From Dendrophyllia cribrosa (lineage: Eukaryota > Cnidaria > Anthozoa > Scleractinia > Dendrophylliidae), in contig JAJLRJ010000009.1 of NCBI GenBank assembly GCA_024195265.1, forward strand, positions 582,501 through 646,500: a DNA stretch of 64,000 nt. The letters are read 5' to 3'. The notes under the pieces were generated by a model. That model saw nothing but the letters and a program-made list of their open reading frames with translations, was not told where the DNA came from and did no database searches. The translations under genes were made by a program, and so were the position numbers. Positions 22,601 through 34,600 of the stretch are shown piece after piece (the first letter of the stretch is position 1; every line of letters begins with the position of its first letter).

Positions 22601-25600
22601 GACCTAAACACACTCCGCCTCTTGAAAATAAAGACCTGTTGGTTCAAGCTAAAAAATGTCAAAATGTTGGAAAGAAGAAGCGAAAGGGAGAAGCGTTTGC
22701 AATGGAATGTTTGACTCAAGACGCGAGCACACAAACACAGGGCTCAACTACTGAGAGTGATTTGCCTAGTCAGAAATCTGTCACCAAAACTGAGTTTTCA
22801 AAATCCGCAACAAATTCGGAGCAAACCGAAAGTCAATTACAATCTAATACAGAGACAGTTTTAATGAAGCAAACTTTAGCGGAAGAAATTTCAACCACAA
22901 CTTCGTCAAACGCCAATGTGAGCGACCGTTCTTCTGACGCGAAGGTGCACAAAAAAAGTGAAAGGAAGACTTCGTCTGTTGATGATGTTGTTAAAAGTGT
23001 AACTAACGATGAAAAAAGAGATGGAAAAGAAAATGACGAAACGCCACCTAAAAGCGGTGGATATTCTGATTCAAAGGCAGGTGAAAAAAGTGAATCGAAA
23101 GTTTCTACTGAAAATGTTATGAAAAGTAAAGCAGACGATAAAAAAAGCGAAAGTGAAAAATCAAACGGAGAATCGTCTAGAAATTCTGATGAAAAAAGCA
23201 AAATGAAAGCTGCTACTAAGGATGGTGTGAAAATAAAACCTGGCGAGAACGAAAGCGAGATGAAACAAAATGACAAGGTGGCCTCTAAAAATTCTGATGC
23301 GAAGGTGCTTGAAAAAAGCGAATTGAAAATTTCTGTTGTTGAGGATGATGGGAAAAGTAAAACCAACGCTAAAGAAGTTAAAAATATTAAAGAACCTAGC
23401 TTAGAGAATGAGAAAAGCGAAATGAAAAGTTATAATGCTGGCAATGTGAAAAGCAAATCCAGCGATAACGGAAATAAGAATTTAAAACAGCATGAGCGAG
23501 CGACCTCTGGTAAAAATCCCGAAACCATAAGCAAAGGACACAAATCGCCGTCATCTAAACCAAAAACGGAGCAGACGGACACGGATTCTAAATCAGGGAA
23601 GACGACCAACAGCGATAAAGCGGCGCAAAATATCAAGGAGAAAATAAAAGAAGCGGAATTTCTTCACAGAGTTGGAGCAGGTTCAAATGTGTTTGAAACA
23701 AGTTTCCTGAACGTTCACACTAGCGGTTCATTGCATGAACTGAGTGATGAGGAGTGTAAACACATTGAGGGAGTACACGCGCTTGTTATCAGGAACAAAC
23801 AGTTCAGCGCATGGCTGTCGCTGGACACCAAAAATATCGAGTAAGTACGCTGCAAGCCCACACCCCGGGGAGGGGGGGGGGGGAGGGGGAGAACTCCCTT
23901 ACCTGACCTAAACAGGTACGTGCGGCTCTACAGGCTATGGTTTTCGGGGTTTATATCTTGAACGGGGCATCGATTTCATCACTTTTTGTCGTAAACGGGG
24001 TAGTTTTTACATGGCCAAATATCAACAGGATAAGCATATAAAAATCTCACCATGAGCGTGATTTTAAATCCTGAATTATCTTTGCCCTCGGGGGTGGGCA
24101 GGAGGTGGGATTATTATTAATAAAGTAATCATGCTTTCAGCAAACAAACTCCTATGCTGTTTCAATTTTCTGCATTTGTTTCCATTTGTTTCTTTTAGTG
24201 TGCGGACACATGTTGACTTCTTAAGTGAAGTAGACGACTTACTCAAGAAGCCCCGCTGTACTGCAAAAATAAAGAACAATCTGCACACGTTCGGTAACCT
24301 TCAGGTACACATCAATAAAACCTCGCGCCACTTTCTCATCCAATCAGAGGTAAAACCAAAACCAATCGTGACTTGCTCGCACGCGTTTTCCCGCGCTTGG
24401 CGCCGGCTGCATGTATTTGCTTCGAGTTCTGATTGGTTCATTGGATTGTCTGCGCCTGTTGTGATTGGACAGAGTGATTTCTTTGGTTTTGGTTTTACGA
24501 CACTCAATTGAAAACCGCTCTACTGTGTGACTTTCCAAAAAGAAGTTATTCAGCGTTCAATTTGTTTTGTTTGCACGTATCTATGTGGATTTATAGCCGT
24601 GATCTGTTATTTTTTTGTGTTTTCCACTAGGGTGTGGCGAATGCTGATAAACTGGACCAAGTGGCTGAAGCTGGTCTCACCCAGGTTTGCTTCCAGTCTC
24701 CTACACGGCCGTTGTTTGGGTTGTAACGCAACGCGTCTCTTTTAATGAACAGGAGCGTTGCGTTTAAATGTTGTTTAGTTTAAAACAGGCTAAGAAAAAT
24801 ACCTCCTAACCTCCCGTAATATTTGGAGTGAAATATTTACTAAAAGAAACTTTATTGACTTTTATTACCATTCCAGGTAGTATGAGTCATATACATTTAA
24901 AAACGTTCTAGATACCGTTGCTTGGTTTATGTATTTGTGAGTGTACAGTCGAACGTTTCTTTACGGACACTTCTATTACATAACAGCCTCTTATTACAGA
25001 CAGTTCATATAAATTCTGCCTTTACAATACTTTATAATATCTATAAATACCTCAAAATTCCGAATATTTGTTGAAAGGACTTTTTCAGGGTTGGAGTGTA
25101 TTTTCAGATTTTCGGTAAGAGCTAATTATTGAGAATTTTGCGACCAATAAAAGTCATTAAACACGAAGTTCCGGTATAAAAGGAGCATGGCCTGGCCATT
25201 CTCACCTCCTGTCGCCAATCAACCACTGAAGCATTAACAACTGACAAAAAACATGCGTCATTACTAAGACCATTGCTAACACAATTTGGAAAAACTTTAT
25301 GAAAGTTATATCAGAAGTCTTTATGAACTTTTTTCTTTTTTTGCTTAGTTAAAATCTTGGTTTAATTAGATTTTTGAAGCAAATTATATTTAAAGGACGC
25401 GCAAGTTAACCACATTTTGTGACTGAAAGACGCCTTAATTTGCATTTCACACCCAAAAGGTTAGACTTGCCACAAGTCGAACTTCGCTTTTTTAAATGGG
25501 GTTGGTTTCTAGAGAAACTGTGGTGCTGCGTCGGTGGGGGGATGAAACACGAAAATTTAGTTTTATCGACTGAGTCGATAAGGTAAATTGACCACCGTAA

Positions 25601-28600
25601 AAAGATTCAAATAGCTGACGTTTCGAGCGCTAGCCCTTCGTCGGAGCGAATCAAGGAATTGTGGGTGGTGTGTGGTTTTATATAGTAAGCGGTGGAGCTA
25701 CGCTATTGGTGGAAATTTGGTGACGTGAAAAACAAATGTAAATTAGTTGAATGAAAAGCGTTCGTTGATTCCGTGGGGTTTGAGAGTGCCGATTTGAAAG
25801 ATGATTTTTTGTTCTAGGTTTTTACGGCTTTCTGTGTTACCCTGGTGTAGGGAAAGGCCGCAGATTGTCATGTGTTGTTTAGAATGGTTAGTAAGATTAA
25901 AATGGCGCGCGACTGGTTTGGATGCGTCTTTGTCATTTTTTTCAACGTCTCGGAGATGTTCACGAAAACGGTCGCCCAGTCTCCTCCCTGTTTCGCCAAT
26001 GTATATCTTTTTGCAAAAAGTACATGTTATGCAGTAGATAACATTTACGGAGGTGCATGTAAAACGATCAGTGATTTGGATGTACACGATGTAACACTTG
26101 TCCTTTCATTCACAACGCGGACAAAATAACAGGACCCAAACGATCTATTAAAATCACTGATCGTTTTACATGCACCTCCGTAAATGTTATCTACTGCATA
26201 ACATGTACTTTTTGCAAAAAGATATACATTGGCGAAACAGGGAGGAGACTGGGCGACCGTTTTCGTGAACATCTCCGAGACGTTGAAAAAAATGACAAAG
26301 ACGCATCCAAACCAGTCGCGCGCCATTTTAATCTTACTAACCATTCTAAACAACACATGACAATCTGCGGCCTTTCCCTACACCAGGGTAACACAGAAAG
26401 CCGTAAAAACCTAGAACAAAAAATCATCTTTCAAATCGGCACTCTCAAACCCCACGGAATCAACGAACGCTTTTCATTCAACTAATTTACATTTGTTTTT
26501 CACGTCACCAAATTTCCACCAATAGCGTAGCTCCACCGCTTACTATATAAAACCACACACTACCCACAATTCCTTGATTCGCTCCGACGAAGGGCTAGCG
26601 CTCGAAACGTCAGCTATTTGAATCTTTTTACGGTGGTCAATTTACCTTATCGACTCAGTCGATAAAACTAAATTCTCGTGCTTCGCTTTTTTAGTCGAGT
26701 TTTATTCGATAAATTTGCGCGCAGAATTAAGTTATTATTATTATTATTAAAATTATTATTATTAAGTTAAGTCGAAGAACCTAACTTAGAGGACGAGAAT
26801 TTAGTTTTATCGACTGAGTCGATAAGGTAAATTGACCACCGTAAAAAGATTCAAATAGCTGACGTTTCGAGCGCTAGCCCTTCGAGCGCTAGCCCTTCGC
26901 TCCGACGAAGGGCTAGCGCTCGAAACGTCAGCTATTTGAATCTTTTTACGGTGGTCAATTTACCTTATCGACTCAGTCGATAAAACTAAATTCTCGTGTT
27001 TCATCCCCCCACCGACGCAGCACCACAGTTTCTCTAGAAACTAACCCCATTCTAACTTAGAGGAAATGAGCATTGGAAGGGACTTGTGGCAAGTCTACCA
27101 AAAGATGTGAAATGGGGGAGGAGCTAAGCCTTTTATACGGAACCTCGTGTTTAAATAATAGTCGAAACTTAAACTTGGCAGAAACAAGCTTTATTGCAAC
27201 TATAATGTAATAAAATAACCTAAAATACACAGACCACTTTCCTTTAGTGAAACTCAACTCTTTTCGAATTTTTTGTATGTTTATGGTAACTTTTTTTTCT
27301 TCTCAAGACTCTTTTGACAATTGGGAGAACAATACAGGACAGTGTTGATGAAATGGGAACGAGAATCTACAACGCTTTGAAAAAGGTAATTAATTTATCA
27401 TTATTTTTCAGAAATCAGGGTTTTTTTTTTGTTTTTACCAAGACCTGTGTGTTTGTCTTCCCTTCTTCCTTTTTTATTAGCATCCTATTTGGTAACTTTC
27501 CCCAAAGAAAGAGTAAAACAGCGAAATCGCGTATTGCGCATGCGCAGTAAACAAACTCTCGTAAATGTTTTCTTTTTGTTGGATTTTGTTGTCATCAACT
27601 AGATTAAACTAATTTCTACCTTATGCCTGCCTCAGTTATCATTTGAGTAAATTCCAAGCTAAATTGCAGCGAATGTGTTTTTTATGAGTATCAGTGAATC
27701 CCATATGGATGAGATAGAATGCACGGATATATTTATCAGAGTGATAGCAAGCGTTTGATTTCACTGCTCGTTCCTTGTCTAGAGGTAGGTCGCCCTATGA
27801 TCGCCTAGTGAGGGGACCGTTTACGCTGGACATGATCGGCACATCCTTAGGATGGACCCTTCCGGACCATGAAGTTAAACTGGTTAGGTGGCCGGAGCTT
27901 TAGCACTTTCTGGCCCAATTTTTGGACCATTTTCGCGCTCTTACATGAGAGCGCACATTAAAAGTGAAATGCTTTCAAGAAGGTCGAAATTTGCAACTGA
28001 AAGGAAAAGTAGTGTATTCATTTTTTGTAAGATACTCGATAATTTTCAAAGATATTTAATAGAGTGATTTTCGTATTATAACATACACACAGGTACCTTT
28101 GTCATACACGAAATAAAGTTATAGAACGCTAAAAGGAAGATACCTAGTGATTTTCAAAGTGAGAATAACCCATAATGAGAGTTTCAGCGAGTTTTCAAGT
28201 TGCAATCCATTTCCATCCTGTCCATCTGCAGCCCAAGACAATATTTCTTACTCTTTGAGCACTAGTAGAATGATTTGTAACAAATGGACCATTTTTTCGG
28301 TTTTCCACCGCTATAAATAAAATTATGCCTTTAAGCTTTTTAAAGGAAAACTAAAAACGGTGACATAGCACCTTTCAGTTTAGGAAATCCAATGATGTGA
28401 AAGACATGGTTTCACGACGAAGATAGTGGTAATGAATAGATTGAAGTAGTAAATGACTATTAAACCGAGTGCCCGAAGCTGTTTAGCGTTTCATTGTAAT
28501 TCGGAGACAAGTCGGCTTTTACGTTCCAGTTACGTTTTTTTAAGCTCATACAAATAGAGACAATTTATTCAGAATACATTTGCTGTACTATTACTGTAAG

Positions 28601-31600
28601 TACCATTTATGTAACAACATCAGTTTTTGATAGGCCAGGGCCCTTACTTTCGGGGTTTAATAGAGGGGTATACAATTAACGTTACTTTAGGGGTGGAAGG
28701 GGTCACTTTCGTCGCACTAGTTTGGTAATTTTAAGTAATGCTCCACATAAGAACTACTGTAAACTTCATTGTTCTGCCGCATTGGCTCTTTCCCACATAG
28801 AATATCTTTGATTTCAAGGATAGAGGAGGGGCTGATGGTTCATAATTATATTTCAGTATAAAAATAAAGAAAATCCAATTGCGTCAAATAAATTTTAGGA
28901 AATGTTCGTGCTTAACCAATCAGAATAGCAGAAGACAATAGCTAATAATTTTGCTTATTTGATGAAGTTCCCCAAATACAATATCTTTTAAAAATTGCCT
29001 GTTGTGCGATTGGGTCTCAAATTACTTGAAACCTCAAAAACATTAGACAAAATGCACCTTGAACCTTAACTTTTCAGCAGTTTTTGAGTCTAAGCCAATG
29101 AGATCACTAGTTATAACAATGGAAAAAGTTGACATTCTATCGTGCATTGCGGTTCAGCACTTTCCTTCTTTTGCAGATCATTACTTAAACAAATCTGAAC
29201 TACTATTTCTAGGTTTCCATCAATGCAAATGTTTTTTTTTTTTTGCTTTTCACAGTTAGAGTTAAAATAGGTGACAATGTTCCTTTAATGTAATGTAATT
29301 GAAATTGTTGAATCCACAAAACTCCTTGACTTGAGAGTAAGTGAATAAGACATTATTATGTTTGGTATATAAACTTTAAATTGACCTCAGGGTTGGCGTT
29401 TTATTGGGTCTAATTCCTAAACATTTTCCGCGAACTCACTTAAAAGTTTGTGCTAACGTTGGGCCATCGATAGCGAGTCATACGAACCGACATGAACTCA
29501 CACAAAACAGCGGGCCGTTGAGTAACAATCAGACGCAAGACAAGACAGCGCGTATTAACATGACAATCAAATAAAACACAAGACAACGCGCACTAACATA
29601 ACAATCAAACACAACACACAACGGCGCGCACTAACGTAACAATCAAACACAACACAAGATAGCGCACACTAACGTAACAATCAAACACAAGACAAGACAG
29701 CGCACACTAACGTAACAATCAAACACAACACAAGATAGCGCGCACTAACGTAACAATCAAACACAAGACATGACATCCCGCACTAACGTAACAATCAAAC
29801 ACAACACAAGATAGCGCGCACTAACGTAACAATCAAACACAACACAAGATAGCGCGCACTAACTTAACAATCAAACACAACACAAGATAGCGCGCAATAA
29901 CTTAACAATCAAACACAACACAAGATAGCTCGCACTAACTTAACAATCAAACACAACACAAGATAGCGCGCACTAACGTAACAATCAATCACAACACAAG
30001 ATAGCGCGCAATAACTTAACAATCAAACACAAGACATGACAGCGCGCACTAACGAAACTGACAATCGAACATAACACAACGGGCAGCGCGCACTAACGTA
30101 ACAATTGAACAAAACGCAAGACAGCGCGTACTATCGTAACAATCGAACACAACACAAGACAACGCGCACAAACATTGTTATATAACATTTGTTGGTTCAA
30201 CAATGTTAAAACGTGTTAGCCGGCATGTTAGATTATGTTAAATTATCTTTGACTAACAAAAAATGTAAGTCAAAGATAATATAACGTGCCGTCTACACTT
30301 CTAACATTGTTGAACCAAAAAATGTTATATAACAATGTTAGAACGTGTAGCTTGGACAAGACAGCGCGCACTAACGTAACAATCAAACACAACACAAGAC
30401 AGTGCAAGACAACATGTACTTCAAAACCCTACCGAAAACCCTACAACATTTGTTTTTTTATATTTCCACGGTAGCCTGCGCACAGACATTTCCTATTTCC
30501 TTTTGGGTGTCTGCTCGTAAGCTAGTCCACAGCAGCTCAAGAGACCGTTGTGCTCACAAGTGAATTTAATTTTCTCGCTTTTTGTTTGAGGTGTCTGCTC
30601 GTAAACTAGTCCACAGCAACTCAAGGCCGTTGTGCTTACAAGTGATTTTAATTTTCTCTTGCTTTTTGTTTGAGGTGTCTGCTCGTAAGCTAGTCCACAG
30701 CAGCTCAAGACCGTTGTGCTCACAAGTGATTTTAATTTTCTCGCTTTTTGTTTGAGGTGTCTGCTCGTAAGCTAGTCCACAGCAGCTCAAGACCGTTGTG
30801 CTCACAAGTGATTTTAATTTTCTCTTGCTTTTTGTTTGAGGTGTCTGCTCGTAAGCTAGTCCACAGCAGCTCAAGACCGTTGTGCTCACAAGTGATTTTA
30901 ATTTTCTCTTGCTTTTTGTTTGAGGTGTCTGCTCGTAAGCTAGTCCACAGCAGCTCAAGACCGTTGTGCTCACAAGTGATTTTAATTTTCTCTTGCTTTT
31001 TGTTTGAGGTGTCTGCTCGTAAGCTAGTCCACAGCAGCTCAAGACCGTTGTTCTCACAAGTGATTTTAATTTTCTCTTGCTTTTTGTTTGAGGTGTCTGC
31101 TCGTAAGCTAGTCCACAGCAGCTCAACACTGTTGTGCTCACAAGTGATTTTAATTTTCTCTTGCTTTATATTTGTCAGAATTCTACGTCTTGGGTGATAC
31201 TAAATATCGCTTCTTTATACTGGAGAGTTCAAGGAGATACTGCTGAAGCTATCAAGTGTTTACGGCAGGCGCTTTATTTTTCTCCACCCGACGCGAGGGT
31301 ATGTTTTTACCTTAGAATTGCGTAAAACACAATTACGTTAGAGCTACTAGTAAAAAACGTAAAAAAAAAAAATACGGCTGTGATACTATGAAGGTGATGT
31401 AGGGAACAGAAACATGAAGTTTGTTTAAGGGACTAATTACAAAAGCTTTTAATTGCCACCCAAAGTTTGTTTGAGGGTCTAATTACAAAAGCTTTTTATT
31501 GCCACCCAAAGTTTGTTTGAGGGACTAATTACAAAAGCTTTTTATTGCCACCCAAAGTTTGTTTGAGGGACTAATTACAAAAGCTTTTAATTGCCACCAA

Positions 31601-34600
31601 AAGTTTGTTTTAAGGGACTAATTACAAAAGCTTTTTATTGCCACCCAAAGTTTGTTTTAAGGGACTAATTACAAAAGCTTTTAATTGCCACCCAAAGTTT
31701 GTTTGAGGGACTAATTACAAAAGCTTTTTATTGCCACCCAAAGTTTGTTTAAGGGACTAATTACAAAAGCTTTTAATTGCCACCAAAAGTTTGTTTGAGG
31801 GACTAATTACAAAAACTTTTTATTGGCACCCAAAGTTTGTTTGAGGGACTAATTACAAAAGCTTTTTATTGCCACCCAAAGTTTGTTTGAGGGATTAATT
31901 ACAAAAGCTTTTTATTGGCACCCAAAGTTTGTTTGAGGGACTAATTACAAAAGCTTTTTATTGGCACCCAAAGTTTGTTTGAGGGACTAATTACAAAAGC
32001 TTTTAATTGCCACCCAAAGTTTGTTTGAGGGACTAATTACAAAAGCTTTTTATTGGCACCCAAAGTTTGTTTGAGGGACTAATTACAAAAGCTTTTTATT
32101 GCCACCCAAAGTTCGTTTGAGGGACTAATTACAAAAGCTTTTAATTGCCACCCAAAGTTTGTTTGAGGGACTAATTACAAAAGCTATTAATTGCCACCCA
32201 AAGTTCTGTTCGTTACTAGACGTGGATAGCGGGTAGTTTGTTGCTCTGAGGACTGAACCTTGTTTAAAATGACCGCTGAAATTAAAAGGGACACTGTCAC
32301 GGATTCCCATCCGCGGACCAGGCTCACTTCAAATATTCTTTTCCGTCCCGTTATTTTTCAAATATAATAATAATTACAATAATAATAATATATAAGCTTT
32401 ATTAACAATTTAAAAAATATCTTAATTACATAAATAAAAATAGAAATAATTGATAATAAAAATTCAAAATTCTATAAAATTACAAATTCCATGATGCAGA
32501 GATATTAAAATTATACAATCGAACTAATTACAAAATTAATAATAATTTTATTATTATTATTATTATTATTATTATCCTTTTCCGTCCCGATATTTTTCAA
32601 ATATCCTTTCCGTCCCGATTTGTTTTCCACCGTGACTGCCGCCACTAGTCGACGCCATTTTGAAATTTTCGATTCGAGAAACTGATAGCGTCCCTTTTAA
32701 AGCACTCCGTAGATAAATGAACCCCAGCCATAGCCTGTTTGTGAGGTTAAGGTGTCGAGCGACTGATTTACAAGCGTCTTTGTCGTTTTTTTTCTTTTAG
32801 TAAAGGTATACTCGCAGTTGGGAATAGACGGCCCACATGGCCGAAGCCATGCACATCATCTTACCAATAAAAAAAAAATCGTTTTAAATAACATGACTTA
32901 ATTCTTGTTATACCAGGATGTCGCTCACGTTGGTCTGGCGAGTATTCTGCTACGGGAAGGGCACCTAGACGACACTGCTGTAGTAATAAAAAAAGCTTTG
33001 GAGGTGAGAAAGAGAGATTTATTGAATTCTTCTCTGTGAAATACCTCGAGTTGGACATTTGTTGTTTGCCTGAGGGCGTTTACCATTTGTGATAACTGGC
33101 CGCGGACCAGACAAGTCAGTTCGTAAACAGAATGCAACTTTTTGAAAACCTTTTGCTACAAGTCCATCAATATTATGCATGCTATCTGCGAATAAACCTT
33201 CCCAGTCGCACAGTTCTGGAAAATGGAATTATTGGAAAGCGCTCTTAGATACGCGAGTGTCCTGCTTGGTTTCTTTTCTTCATTAAGTACCTTTATTTGA
33301 TTTTTTTTTCAGATTTCTCCCAGTCTCGCTCTCGGTCACTTCATTCTCGGCAATGTTTTTGGAGCGCAGGTGAGCAGGGCATTATCTCTAAGAATTATCA
33401 CGAATCTTAATTCGTTTTAACGTATTTGACTGTTTACAGATGTCTTAGTTTTAACTAACGGTGCAAATGTTTGGCGGTGCTTTCAGGAACAAAACCAACT
33501 GTATCTTGCGCACTGTTTAGATGTTTCCCTCGCTTAGCACTGATTACATGTTTTCCAGAGCTTAGCACTGTTTTTTTTTTGTTCTTAGGAACAAAACCAA
33601 CTGTATCTTGCGCACTGGTTAGACGTTTCCCTCGCTTAGCACTTTTTTTTTTTTGTTCTCAGGAACAAAACCAACTGTATTTTGCGCACTGGTTAGACGT
33701 TTCCCTCGTTTAGCACTGTTTTTTTGTTGTTGTTGTTGTTCTCAGGAAAAAAAACAACTGTATCTTGCGCACTGGTTAGACGTTTTCCCTCGCTTAGCAC
33801 TGGTTAAATGTTTTCCCGCGCTTAGCACTGGTTACATGTTTTCCCGCCCTTTGCACTGGTTACACGTTTGCTCACCCTTTGCACTGTTTATATATTTTAC
33901 CGCCCTTTGAACCAGTTACATGTTTTCCCGCGCTTAGCACACTTTACACGTTTTCTCGCGCTTAGCACTGGTTACAGGTTTTCCCGCGCTAAGCACTGTT
34001 TACATTTTTTCCCGCACTAAATAGCACTGGTTACATGTTTCCCGCGCTTAGCACTGGTTGCATGTTTTCCCGCGCTTAGCACCCGGGTTACATATTAATT
34101 TTTCCCGCGCTCAGCACTGGTTACATAATACGGTAATATTTCCCACGCTTGGCACTGGTTACATATAAATTTTTCCCGCGCTTGGCACTGGTTACATATA
34201 AATTTTTCCTGCGCTGAGCCTACTGGTTATATGTTTTCCTAAGCTTGGCTTTGCTTTCTCACGCTCTGCATCGGAAACATGTCTTCTCGCGCCTGGCACT
34301 GATTGCATGCTTTCCCACGCTGCGCACAATATAGTTGAATACTTCTCTTACCGCTTTTGCTACCAGTTGAAAGGTTTACCGCGCTTGGTACCGCTTGTTT
34401 CACCGTTTTTGTTCTTGCTGTATTGTGGTATCTGCTCTGTCAAGAAAGATAGTTATTAACGTTTTTTCCCTTCTTTGCAGAGTAACATTCCTGAGGCGAT
34501 ACAGCATTACTTGCTCGCCCTACAGCTCGAGCCAGGTTTTACGCCAGCTGTGGAGCGTTTAAAGATCATTCAGTGTGTTTTGTGGAAACAACAGCAAGCT

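Larger units (their letters stand above)
25500..27050. mobile_element. Nested inverted-repeat structure built from Penelope-like terminal sequence
   Basis: The outer ends (TTTCTAGAGAAACTGTGGTG at 25507 and its complement near 27040) face each other. Inside, bases 25540-26090 are repeated inverted at 26150-26690, each carrying a GIY-YIG fragment, and a second smaller inverted pair lies at 26795-26995. The 19-bp perfect palindrome TTATCGACTGAGTCGATAA occurs four times (near 25563, 26648, 26810 and 26965). The whole lies in TTC17 intron 10. It looks like head-to-head, truncated Penelope copies plus solo terminal repeats. Confidence 0.8.

Noticed and set aside
22317..23636. Minus-strand hydrophobic frames opposite TTC17 exon 8
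   Set aside because: They are antisense shadows of Lys/Ser/Glu-rich coding sequence.
30566..31197. Repeat proteins on both strands of the 84-bp array
   Set aside because: Both strands are open only because 84 is divisible by three; the array is intronic and merges with a splice acceptor.
18950..32205. CRISPR-like regular arrays
   Set aside because: Units are directly contiguous without unique spacers, there are no cas genes, and the context is a eukaryotic gene's introns.
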